From Phallusia mammillata (taxonomy: Eukaryota; Chordata; Ascidiacea; Phlebobranchia; Ascidiidae), in the NCBI GenBank assembly GCA_003260075.1, contig QLIY01000048.1, positions 62,001 to 126,000 on the forward strand: a stretch of DNA of 64,000 bases. The letters are read 5' to 3'. A program made the position numbers and the translations under genes. Positions within the stretch are counted from its first letter, which is position 1. Every line of letters starts with the position of its first letter. Below the pieces are notes generated by a model. It did not search any database. It was not told the DNA's origin and saw only the letters and a list, made by a program, of their open reading frames with translations. Shown one piece after another: positions 11,301 through 23,300 of the stretch.

Positions 11301-14300
11301 TTTGAAAGCAGAGACAGTCATTTAACAAGGCACAACTCTGAAGTATGGTTTCCATTCAGGTTGGAAACAGAAAGTATTGAATTGCATGAAAATTCTGTAC
11401 AACCTGATAATAAAATTAAAGAAGGTAACTTTTTCACAGGCAGTTCAGAACATGAATTTCAATTTTCCTCACAACGTCCATCAATACCTCATGAGTTGTT
11501 TTCTCAGAAATGTTTTTCACCACCAATGTCCAGCATCTCACTAAGTCCGTCAAAATCTGACATGACCTTCGACCCAGATGAGACCCAGACAAAGTGGGGA
11601 AAGTACCTAAATGATGAACAGTATGTACCTAGGCAGAAATCACTGCGTAAAAAATGGATTGATGAAATGGTGGAGCTTGGGGGGGGGGTTCTCACTAAGT
11701 CCATCAAAATCTGACATGACCTTCGGCCCAGATGAGACCCAGACAAAGTGGGGAAAGTACCTAAACGATGAACAGTATGTACCAAGGCAGAAATCACTGC
11801 GTAAAAAATGGATTGATGAAATGGTGGAGCTTGAAAAGTCATCAGGATTTTGGTCAAACTTTAGCCAAATTTCTCAGAAACATATGCAGCAGCGGAATGT
11901 TGTGTATGGCAACGATTCAAGTTTGAGATCTAGTGCATTCAACAATGTTGAAAGACACAAAGAAAAATGTTATGAGACACAAGGGGGCAAAAGCATTTGG
12001 AATGAATTTTGTGACAATGAACATGATGAAGAAAAGGGGGGGGGGGTGGGAATGTTGTGTATGGCAATGATTCAAGTTTGAGATTTAGTGCATTCAACAA
12101 TGTTGAAAGACATGAAGAACAATGTTATGAGAGACAAGGGGTCAAAAGCATTTGGAATGAATTTTGTGACAATGAACATGATGAAGAAAATTTCGACATG
12201 CGATGGTTTTAATAGATTACTGTGGTGTATGGCAAGCTGAACTGATTTATTTATTTATTTATTTATTTATTCTTGCTTACTAAATGCAAAAGGAATATTT
12301 TTCCATGTATTTTGTTGTTGTTTGCCTTATATTTTTGAAAACTTGTTGTTTAAGACTAAAAAATTGTTGTTCCTATATATTTTAGTTGATGTGTCATTTG
12401 TTAAAGAATAGTATTAGTTAGGGGGGGGGGATTTACTGTGGTGTATAGCAAGCTGAACTGATTTATTTATTTATTTATTCTTGCTTATTAAATGCAAAGA
12501 GAATATGTTTCCATGTATTTTGTTGTTGTTTGCTTTATATTTTTGAAAACTTGTTTAAGACTAAAAAATTTTTGTTTCTATATATTTTAGTTGATGTGTC
12601 ATTTGTTAAAGAATAGTATTAGTTAAAAAACACATGTTGTTTTGTACTTAGTGTTACAAGATGTAGTAATCTTTTTTAAAGCTTTTTTTACTGAAAAGTT
12701 AACTTGATGTTACATTTATCAGCAAACTACAAAAAAGGTAAAACTAAACTGACATCAGTCGGTATTGCTACTTTTACAACACATTTTACAATATATTGTT
12801 TTTTGCATTTCTAGAAAGCAACATCTTTTCAACCGAAGCTACAACTCCGAACATTTATCTACTGACAAGCTGATCTCTATTCCTGATTCCATACAGGTAC
12901 AAAAATATGCTTTTGAGACAAAGAACCTAACTGACCAAAATTACAAAACTTATTGCATGACAAATAAGGTGAAAAATATACAGCAGAAAATTTGCACCAG
13001 TTTTGGCACAGATAGGTACCAAGCCATAAACATATCTAGGAAAACATTGGTCTAATCTCATGTATATAAAAACAATTGTTGGTGGCATTGTTATGTGTCA
13101 AAACATTTCAGTCATAAGATGAAGATGGCTGGCTTTATGCTGGTTTATCAGTATCCCGGATTGAACTTCCACTTTCTTTATATGAAACAGCTATTCGAAT
13201 GTTTTACATTATAATTACTGTTGTTTTTTCTCACAGGTGCGTATCAGAAAGGAAATATTTTTTCCATCAGCAGCAGACCTTGAAGTCAGTCATGGTTTTA
13301 TCCCAACATCCACAGCATCAGTTCCTGTCTCATATGAAAGTGTTGATGAATATGTTCAAATATGGACTGGAATCATTAATGGTACAATACAGTACTTAAA
13401 TGTTACCATCACAGTTGGTATTTTAATTCAACACAAAACTGTTTGAAAGGTTGCACAAAGTAAACTCATAGTAACACAGACATTTCAGAAATGGATGCTC
13501 CTTACACACAAATTTTTTGACAATTTTGTTTGTGATTAATCTACTTTTTAAATGAGTGTGTATTGATGCCTTTTTCTATTTGTGAGTTATTACCGGCAGT
13601 GGAAATCATTTGGATTTTATTTATATTGATATTTTTGTTGTTGTATTGTTGTGAAGTTTGTTCATACAGAGGCAATCAATATCATTTTGTGGAGGAAATG
13701 GGGGGGGGGAAACTCATAGCAACATAGACATTTCAGAAATGAATGCTCCTTGCACACAATTTGTATTATTTGTATTCTGTATTATTATGAAGTTTGTTCA
13801 TACAGAGGCAATCAATATCATTTTGTGGAGGAAATCATCAGAGTATCACAAGTTGATGAGAAATGCTGACATCAGCACTTTGGTATTAAAACAACCTGAA
13901 CTAAAATATTTTGAATGTGGAAAATCTTATGAAAAGGAAAATGTGTCTTTTGTTTTGCCTGAAATCTCCGGGACAAAGAAACTCAGATGATGAGGTAAAT
14001 CATGCTTTAAAATAAATTTCAAAAGTCCAAATTGATGCTTAACTAAACTATGAGTGTGCAACCCTTGTCACTGTGAAGCCAAATACAATTGCCAAGATTA
14101 GATCACAAGCCACACCTTTATGTAACACAAGGTGATTTTACTTTGTTTCATACCAAATATGCTTAACTGCAAGTAAAATTCGCATTTTGTTCGAGCCACA
14201 TTTTGCCAGGTTGCAGAAAACTAGCATCAGGGGGGGGGGTTGTGGAAAATCTTATGAAATGGAAAATGTGTCTTTTGTTTTGCCTGAAATTGCTGGGACA

Positions 14301-17300
14301 AACAAACTTACAGATGATGAGGTAAATCATGCTTTAAAATAAATTTCAAAAGTCCAAAGGGGGGGGGGCTGCATAACTACAAGTAAAATTAGCATTTTGT
14401 TCGAGCCACATTTTGCCAGGTTGCAGAAAACTAGCATCAGGCGCATTAATCTGCTCAAAAATATAGAAAAACTGGACTCGTTTGCCAGTACATTTAAAAC
14501 CCAAGCATCTCTGCATCCCGCATTTGGCTTGCGGGTTGCAGGTTGCACACCCCAGCTTCTAACTTTATTTTACACTTTTTTATCGCCACTGATGTACTCT
14601 GTCCAACAATGAAAACAAATGTTTACTTTTCCATTTACTGTAATTAAAATCCATTCGTTAAACTAAATTGTCAGTCTTATTATTTTATCTTGTTTTATTA
14701 ACAACAGATTTTTTACCCCATCATATACAGGTAGCAGACATGGACCCTCCTTATTGTGAACATGAAGCTCCATGTAAAGTGGCACGAGTTCGTAAGGAAG
14801 GTCCAAACACTGGTAGGCTGTTCTATGCTTGTCGAAAGGGGAAAAGAAGATGCAAGGTGAAACCAATTTGCCTAATAGTTATTCAATAAAATGTGTTTGC
14901 TTCCTAATGCTTATATCAAAACAAAATCAAAAATATTGCTTTAAGAAAGCTAAACCAATAAAAAAATTACACAAAAGTATTTTAATGCTATTTAAAAAAA
15001 AAGATATTTATAAAATGAAACGAATAACAATTGTTTTACTTTACACAGCCAATACATTTTTCTAACATAATACTAGCCCTTGTGACAATTTGCAGTTTTA
15101 TTGTGACAAGTAGAAAAAGAATTTACAGTAAAAGCTTTTTATTATTTACTAAGATAAAATGACTGACACAACAAAATGAATAGAATTTGACAAAGAGAGA
15201 TTTTTTTTAGTTTTTCCAGTGGGTTGACGAAGCTGTTCTTAAGCAAAAGGGAAAAACTGAACAGGAGTGTCCTCCAGCGGAAGAAAATATTGTAAAAATC
15301 AACAACACAAGGGCTCTGACGAGTTACTTGAACAGGAATAAAGTTAATTTGTTTGTAGGATGTCAAATTGAAAGGTAAATTAAACTCAAGTTTATAGAGC
15401 TCTTCCGGCAAATGTATTTTTATTCCGATGTTTCGATGTCCTATACAGGTCACCTTCATCAGGGTAAATAACACTAAATGCGCGTAGTAAGATTAAACCG
15501 GTGAATTTATTATGACAAAACGAGAGACGCGTGAAGAAAAACAAGAATTTTGCCAAACAAGCATTTTAATTGTCACACTAATACTTCAATGCAACCATGA
15601 ATATTAATAATTTATTGTACACTTCAATTGGTTAAATGAATATAAGTTTTCTGCAGATTAAACGACTTAAACATACTATATAAACTGACGATTAAGCTTA
15701 CAAAATGCAAACATGTTTAACAACCAGCTCAACCAGCTGATGCTTGAGTCCCAAAAAAGGTATAGTTTCGTATACTAGGTGTTGATTATCCAGCTCAGGT
15801 ATTTCTTCTGTCTTGGTGACCTATCTCTGTTGACCTGGAAACCAAAGCAACCATAAATTGTACAGATTTCATGAAATCATTACTGAAAATGCTGTGTTAT
15901 GTCAGTGGACATGCTTGTTCAGCTCTTTGAAACACTAAATATCAATGTCATATGTAAAAAATCATGGCAAATCGTCTTTCTTTTAACTGCAAACAATACT
16001 GAACAGTTGCTACATGTCGAACAATATTTACCTCTGTATTCAACTTTTTTCTGTTTGACTATTTAGTCTTTGCTTCAAATGGAGTTGCATAAACGTTTTT
16101 GCATATTTGGGTGGAGATCTGAAAAAATATTGGAATTAAAACGAATAATTAAAAAAAGAATTCTTTTTGTTGGATTTTAGATTTGCAGGATCGTGCATAA
16201 AACTCACACTTAATAACATGATCTGTTTTTTAGGCCGTTGCTTTGGAATATTAAATTAATCAGATAAATCAGAAAGTCACAAAATTCTACCAAAAAATGC
16301 AGATAAATTATTATTTAAGGTTTTAACCCTCGACTCGGTTTTTATTTTCTTTTTTGATACCCTGGATTCTAAAACAGTTGTATTACCTTCTGTCTCAGCA
16401 TTTGAATCGCACATGCTTTCCGTCTCCGTTCGTGTAAACGACCACCACCATACTTTCATCTTTCTTTGAACCGCGGTGACTTTGTCGTCTCTTTGACCTT
16501 CGTTTTTTCGTGGAAGGTGTTTTCCTCTTTTGCTCTTCCTTCTCCTGAGCCTCTTCTGTTCCGAGCTCCTCCCAAGCTTTTTCCACAACTGTTTTTCTCT
16601 TCTCCATGATGGCTCGCTCTTTATCCTCAGTAGATACACAAGCGTCGACTTTATCTTCTCTTTGTTTTGGAGAAGGCTTTGCCCTCCTATGTACCGGTTT
16701 GGTATCTTTTGAACAGGAAATATTCCCGTATCTTCCATCGTCCGCGGTCACTTTAAACATGTTACCCAGTTTATCCGACCACTGTATGACTTGGCTTTTC
16801 CCGGATAGCTCTTTCAGTATGCTGGGATACAGAGGCGTTTGCGATCGCATTTGCTGTAGCGCCGTTGGTGGGGGGGGGGGCAGGAAATATTTCCGTACCT
16901 TCCGTCATCCGCAGTTACTTTGAACATGTTACCCAGTTTATCGGACCACTGAATGACTTGGCTCTTCCCGGAAAGCTCTTTCAGTATACTGGGATACAGA
17001 GGCGTTTGCGATCGCATTTGCTGTAGCGCCGTTGGTGGCCGCGTAATCTGGGCGTCAAATATCGGGGGTAGAGTATCACGGACACTTGTCTGCACCGAAA
17101 CAGTCTGGTGGACTTTTTCCTCTGGTTCTTTTGCCACTGGCTTTTTATGTATCACTCGGGGCGATTCTTGCTGGTAAAATGCGCGTTGCTTAAGCTTCAT
17201 AATTCCGGGTACGCCCTTTTTATAGGTCTTTTCTTCTGAAATATTCTCATTCGGGTCGCTATATTGATCGGTAATCAAATCGCCGGCCGGGGGGGGGGTT

Positions 17301-20300
17301 CCGGTTCTTTTACCACTGACTTTTTATGTATTACTCGAGGCGATTCCTGCTGGTAAAACGCGCGTTGCTTAAGCTTCATAATCCCGGGTACGCCCTTTTT
17401 ATATGTCTTTTCTTCAGATATATTCTCATTCGGGTCGCTATATTGATCGGTAATCAAATCGCCGGCCATGTTAAGCACAGTGACCATTGCTTTTGGCTGA
17501 CGCTTGATGCTTCGTAATGCGCGCAGTTCTTCAATCTTATGCTGGAGCGGAGTTCTTTCCAGTATATTATAAGTCTGTTGCGTGGCTATGGGTGACTTGC
17601 GTTTATGGGCATTCAACTTTAACCTGTGTCTGAATTGAGTTGAGGGCGATGTCGGTTGTTCGTCGTAATGAACGTTCACAGCTTGTGGTAAATCAGGAGC
17701 CTCATTGGTTTGTGTTGGTGGAATTTCGTACTTGTTGTAAAGCCGCTTTTGTTCAGTTGACGCTTTGATTATGTTCTGTTCATCAGATGGGGATCTTTCT
17801 CTTTTTGTGTCAATACTTAAACCTGCAACCTTGTTTAGGTTTATAGGCGGAAGAAACCGTGATTTTGAGCTGCTCTTTTTCTTTTGTTTGGACGGTGGCC
17901 TCTCCAAGCTCATACGCCGCTGCAAGAACTCAATAATCGAGTTCCTTCGTGGCCTTGTAGCGCTTGACATTGCAGAATCTTGTGAAGTAGGCCGTTCTGA
18001 GTCAGGCTTGTCCTGCTGATTAGGTGAACTTAGTACTAAAACTCGTGGTTTTCCAAACACCGTTTCTCGCTCTTTTCTTTCTCTGTGCACTTTCTGGCCG
18101 ACGTTTATTTCCTTGCGAAGAATCTTACAGCTGTAGTCATCATCGAAACGAAAGTGCAGCTCTTTTAAGGGATTCGTTTTTTTCTTCTGATACTCACTGT
18201 GTGAGCTTTCAGGCGCTTGTTGAATTTTTCTACTTCGTCCACTTTTTGGACCCCCGGATTTTAATCCAGCTGTAGAATTGCAGTGAAGTGACTCCAGTGA
18301 GTTTTCATACACAGTTCTCAGTGAAGACGAGGCCCCGTTTCTGATCGTCGCAGTTTTATTTCTGAGTGATTGATTTGCCATTAAGCCAAGTTTATCTGTT
18401 GTCTCTTGGGCTTGCACGTTTTCTTTAGGTCCTGAATCTTTGTCAACGTTAAAGTGGCCAATCCCTGAGCTGATATAGTTTCCGTTGTTTACTGTACGAC
18501 TTGTAATTAGCTGTTTAGCGCTAGTTTTTGTCTCGTTTGCTGCAATGGAGTTTAACAAATTAGTAGAGCTCTTTACTGTTATTTCTTTATTTACAACTGT
18601 ATCTTTTTCAACAGTTGCAGAACTCTGTTTTTTACTTTTTGCGCTTTTCTTTCTAGGTTTAGTTTCAACAACTTTTGTGCCACGATGTTGTCTCAGTGTC
18701 ACACTAGTGTCAACTTCACTTTTAGCTTTAACACATTTCTGATCGGCTACAAGGTTGCATGCACTTTCAACTTGTGCTGCTTCGCTCACTAAACCACAAA
18801 GGTTTGGTGCGGGGACATGTTCGCTTATTGTTTCTCTAATATCCACTTCATAACTCCGATTCATCTTTTCCACTTCAACATTACTTTGAGTGCTCTCTTC
18901 ATAATCAACATCACCCCTGTTGACGTCAGTCTCCATGCTTCCCCGCTTATATTCGCTCATCTCAAGGACTTGTTGAGGCAACGTACAGCTGCCCTGACAA
19001 TCCTTGTCTTCATTCTCGCTGTTTTGTTTCAAAGTCTTCACTTTCTCTTCAGGTTTTCCGACATCTATATCTTCATGTGAACATACTTCGTTGCTTGCTT
19101 TATGTTTTAAACTGTGTCCAGCACTTTGTGTCACATTTTGAACTTGTTGTCCAACTTTTTTTGATTGTTTATTGTGTGTCACATCATGTTTGTCCGTTGC
19201 AATTGAGCCCTCTTCTCTGCTTTGGACTTCAGTGAAAGCGCCTTCAGTTGATGTGTTTTGCCCAATGGAACATGCTTTCGATAATTGTTTGTCAGTAGGT
19301 GGCGCACCGGTACTGTTTGCAGCAGCTTCTGCGTTTTCGCTTGTACCTTCACTTGTGTTGGTATGTTGATGGAGAATTTGTGTACTGTTTTCTTTTTCAG
19401 GTGACATGTGGTTCCTGTTTTTGTTGTCAGTCATTGTATTTGTTGTTTCTTTCACTGGAATTGTTTTGTTGCTTATCTTTGATAATTCTGTCTTTGTTTC
19501 AGTACAGCTTTTCTCATCGTTACATTCACTCTTAACTTCTTGTATTGGCATGTTTTGTGCTTGTACCTTTGTCCTTTTCTGTTTTAAAGATGTCTTTGCT
19601 TGTTTTGCGACTGTATTTTTTTCTTGTGGGATATCTTTTGTTGGTTCGTGCGATATTTCTTGCGTAGACGTTAGAGGTGGTTGTGATAGTGTTGTATCTT
19701 GTTCTATTCGTTTGTTAACTGTAGCAATGTCAAGTGGAGCATCTATAGCGTTTTGCTGTTGTGCAAGTGTAAAACTTTCTTGTGTGTCTATATTCTGTTG
19801 GTGCGGGACAGCGTCAAGTTCTTCATCGTTTACTTGACTGTCAACCATTTCACATTGTTTGCTCATCTTAAGCTCCTGTTCTGGTTCCTGCGATTCCTGC
19901 TTTTGTTGTGTGGTTTTGATCTCATTTTGAGTTCTACCACGTTGGTTCACCAGGGATGTTATATTTTCCTTTTCCTCTTGTGACAGTCGATTGTGTTCAT
20001 TCGTAGTTGAGCCCAATGTATAAGTCTTTGAAAACGGATTTCCAGAATTGAAGCTGTCCAGTGATAAAGTTTGCTTGATCGTTTGATGAAAAGTGCTAAT
20101 GGGCAGCGACATTTTGCGAGAAAAGTTTTTTGCTCTCGATTTCCACGCTGAAGTTGCAGGTGATGGCGTTTCCTCAGACCAAGCCAACTTAACTTGCTTA
20201 TTGTGTCGACTTTCAACCTTATTTCCCTCTGATGCTTTATCCTTGAGCTTTGTACCCTTGCTAGTTGTCGCTGTTGATTGCGAACTAGTGAAGTTGTTAG

Positions 20301-23300
20301 TACTCTCAGCTTCATTGGTCGTTTTTGAACTGGCTCCGGAACGCAGTGAAATACTACTTTCATTGCTGTTGGGTGGAGCAACTTCTTCCGAAATTGTTAA
20401 GCATTTTGCAACTGTTTGTTTTGTTGGTTTATTAACAACAAGAGTTGGAGGTTTCAAAACTTCGATGAACTCTTTCTTGTGTGGGTTTGTTGTCAGTTTA
20501 ATTAGTTTTTTCTTTGGTTTATCCCCGGCAGATTTCGGCTCTTTACCTTGTTGCTTTTGTTCTTGTCTTTTCAAATGCTTCTTTAAATAGCTCTCTGACT
20601 CGAAAGAATCAAAATCACACGACTGTGTTTCTCTTTGCATCGTCTCAATTTCACTATATGTGTCAGATGTTTTTAAACTGTTCAACTGACTTTTGATCAT
20701 TTCACAACACTTTGATACTGCTTCAAATTCAGCCTCACTCTTTGGATTACAAACTTGTTCTGTCACGGGTTTTTGTGGCAGCGATCTACTCAATTTTTGC
20801 TTTCTATTCCCGTTGCAGTTCCATTGTAGTTGCAAGTTTAATCGTGGTGGAATTGGTTCATATTTAAATTCCAGATAATCTTCAATTTCCTTCAAACTTT
20901 TTGGAATTTCTTTCACGTTTTCAGATTTTTTTTCAAGACTTGTTTTCTTTGTTAGTTTATTAACAAAATTATTATCATTAACAATGTTGGTTTCTGTTCT
21001 GTAAAATGCCTTTGCTACTGCTGGCGGTTTGAGAATTGTGCCATTTCTTTTGTGGTTTTGCATAAGTATGACTCAAGAAATTATTAATCTGTCAACATCT
21101 TTTAAGACGAAGCTTTAAGTGGAAGCATCGTCTGTCTACAAATGAATGTAAGCTAGAACAAAAAAAGGATGGTTTTGAACTGAATAGTGTAGTTTAACAA
21201 ACTCTCACTACAAGGCTGAATTTTAATTTTCTTTCGTTTTCAAACTACCTTTTCGAACTTGAATTAAACTTATTCATTAAGGAAAACAAAATCAGACGAG
21301 AAATGGGTTTAAGATTTTTTTTGCTGTACTGCGTTTTCCCGAACGTTATACGTTGTATTTAAATAAGGAAACTTGCAGTTCACAGCTTCTGTAGTTTGTA
21401 TTTGTAGCTCTAATTTTCCTGACTAAACGAAGCTTTTGCCTACAAAGGCCTTGCATTGAATAGTAAATAAAATAAATTAAACCAAATAAATCACGCCTTA
21501 TTTCACTTTATACCACTTACACTAAACCTTACGTGCCACTTTTATTGTCACGTTAGATTCCCATTTAACTAGACTGAAATCTTTTCAGAAACTTCTGTGG
21601 CGACTTATCGGGCGCATCTTGAAGTGGCTACTTGTGTCATACTTTGGCCAAAACATATTCAAGCTCTAAACGTTTGACATGTTGATGACCCCAGTTAGCA
21701 ACAAGAACACCTAATTCTAGTGCACAATAAAAAAGTTATTTATTATTTCACAATATTTTTATTTTCGTTCGGATTTTTTTAGGTGTACGATTATACTTAA
21801 ATATAAGCTATTGCTACCAGGCATAATATCAAGTTTATAGCTCTCGTTTGGCAATTTTATTTTGTAAACACATTTAAGAGCTGTATAAACTTGGTAACTT
21901 ACCTTTATTCCAGTGTTTCTCAAACTTCTTTATTGTCGAGGCCAAATAATGTTTGTGTGTGGGGAGCTGCAAAACACGAAACCTTGAGAAAATCGCGCAA
22001 GATTATTAGCTTGAAAGCTAAAATAGCAATCTTTGGTGGTTTTCTGAGGTTAAGTGGGAGCCGCAAAATAAGTAGTTGGGAGCCGTATGCGGCCCTGAGA
22101 GCCGCGTTTGAAAATCACTGCTTTATACCCTTATCTCACTGAAAATAAACAACTATATTTTTGTTTCGTTTTTAGAAAAAGCGTAGGAAAACCAACAGAA
22201 GAAAAAAACAAGGTGTGTTTTAATATACATCTTATAAACTCAGCGTTAACATAATGTTTTTACCACTGTGCTTTTTATTGCGTTGTAAGTGTAATTTATG
22301 GATATTAACAAACAGCATTTTTTCGAAGAAAATTCAAGACGAATTAATGGAAGGAAAACGACAAACCATCCTTAAACTTTCCAGAATGGACCAATCATTA
22401 GCAAGCACAAAAGGTTTTGTCATAATCTCAATTCGCATTGATTAGATCAGATTGGTCAAAACCCTGGTTCCTTTTGTGCAGCCTGTGAACACTTTCTGCA
22501 CACCATCATCGAATTAGTTACAGTAGTCACAGCCCTAAATAATACGCTCATTAACAAATGCCATGCAGGTCAATATGTATATATTGTGACACAACAAGGG
22601 CCTTGACCTTGTGGTGAAACTATTTAGGTCTCAAAACATAATCTAATGTGTCCCTTTGTTGTATTATGACCTCCCTGGATTAGATGATTGATTTACAGTA
22701 CATCCCTTTTTTAGGTGGTGTTTGGATACTTTCATGTTCTTTGGAACTGAACTCTAACGATTCCATTCTGATAAGAGTTTTATCGAACAGCCAATCAGCA
22801 GCCGGTGAGCTCATCATTCAGCCAATCAGAGGATCCATTCCAATAGAATGGCAAAACGGAGGTAGCCAATAACTACTAAACTCACAAACTTATTTTTGGC
22901 GTGTTTTTTTCTTCTCTATCTTGCATTATACAACCTGCAAAGTTTGTGTTTCGTGAGTTTTTAATGTTTTTTTTTTCTTCTTTTTTGTTGTATTTTGTGT
23001 CACTGTACATGTGTGGTTGTTGGGCGAATAATGTTATTTTATTCTTTCTTGCCTGGCTTTAGACCGTCTGTGTTTTTCCTACTACTAATGCGCTAATGGG
23101 ATTATATAAGAAAACTCGAAACAATTGCAAATTGTTTTCTTTCAGAGACCATAAATGTCAAATTTTATTAGGCGGTGTCCAGTATGTTTTCATATTTATA
23201 CTTTCAGCTGATATCCATGCACTGTTTCTGACAAACTCCTTACCTGAGTTTACCTACTTGCAAAGTATGCAGCGGTTGTCGAGTCTTCCAATCTTGCCTC

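Noticed and set aside
8206..12046. Internal coding duplications within ZGRF1
   Set aside because: Each is centred on a poly-G run with matching flanks, so allelic overlap is a better explanation than real protein repeats.
15449..15464. Tiny exon after the GRF exon
   Set aside because: Including it throws the next helicase exon (22176-22212) into a stop, whereas direct joining keeps frame. The sequence also resembles a repeat tail.
17326..20878. Many plus-strand frames of 60 to 165 codons across 16.5-20.9 kb
   Set aside because: They are shadows of the long minus-strand gene, with Phe/Ser/Cys-rich composition typical of antisense translation.
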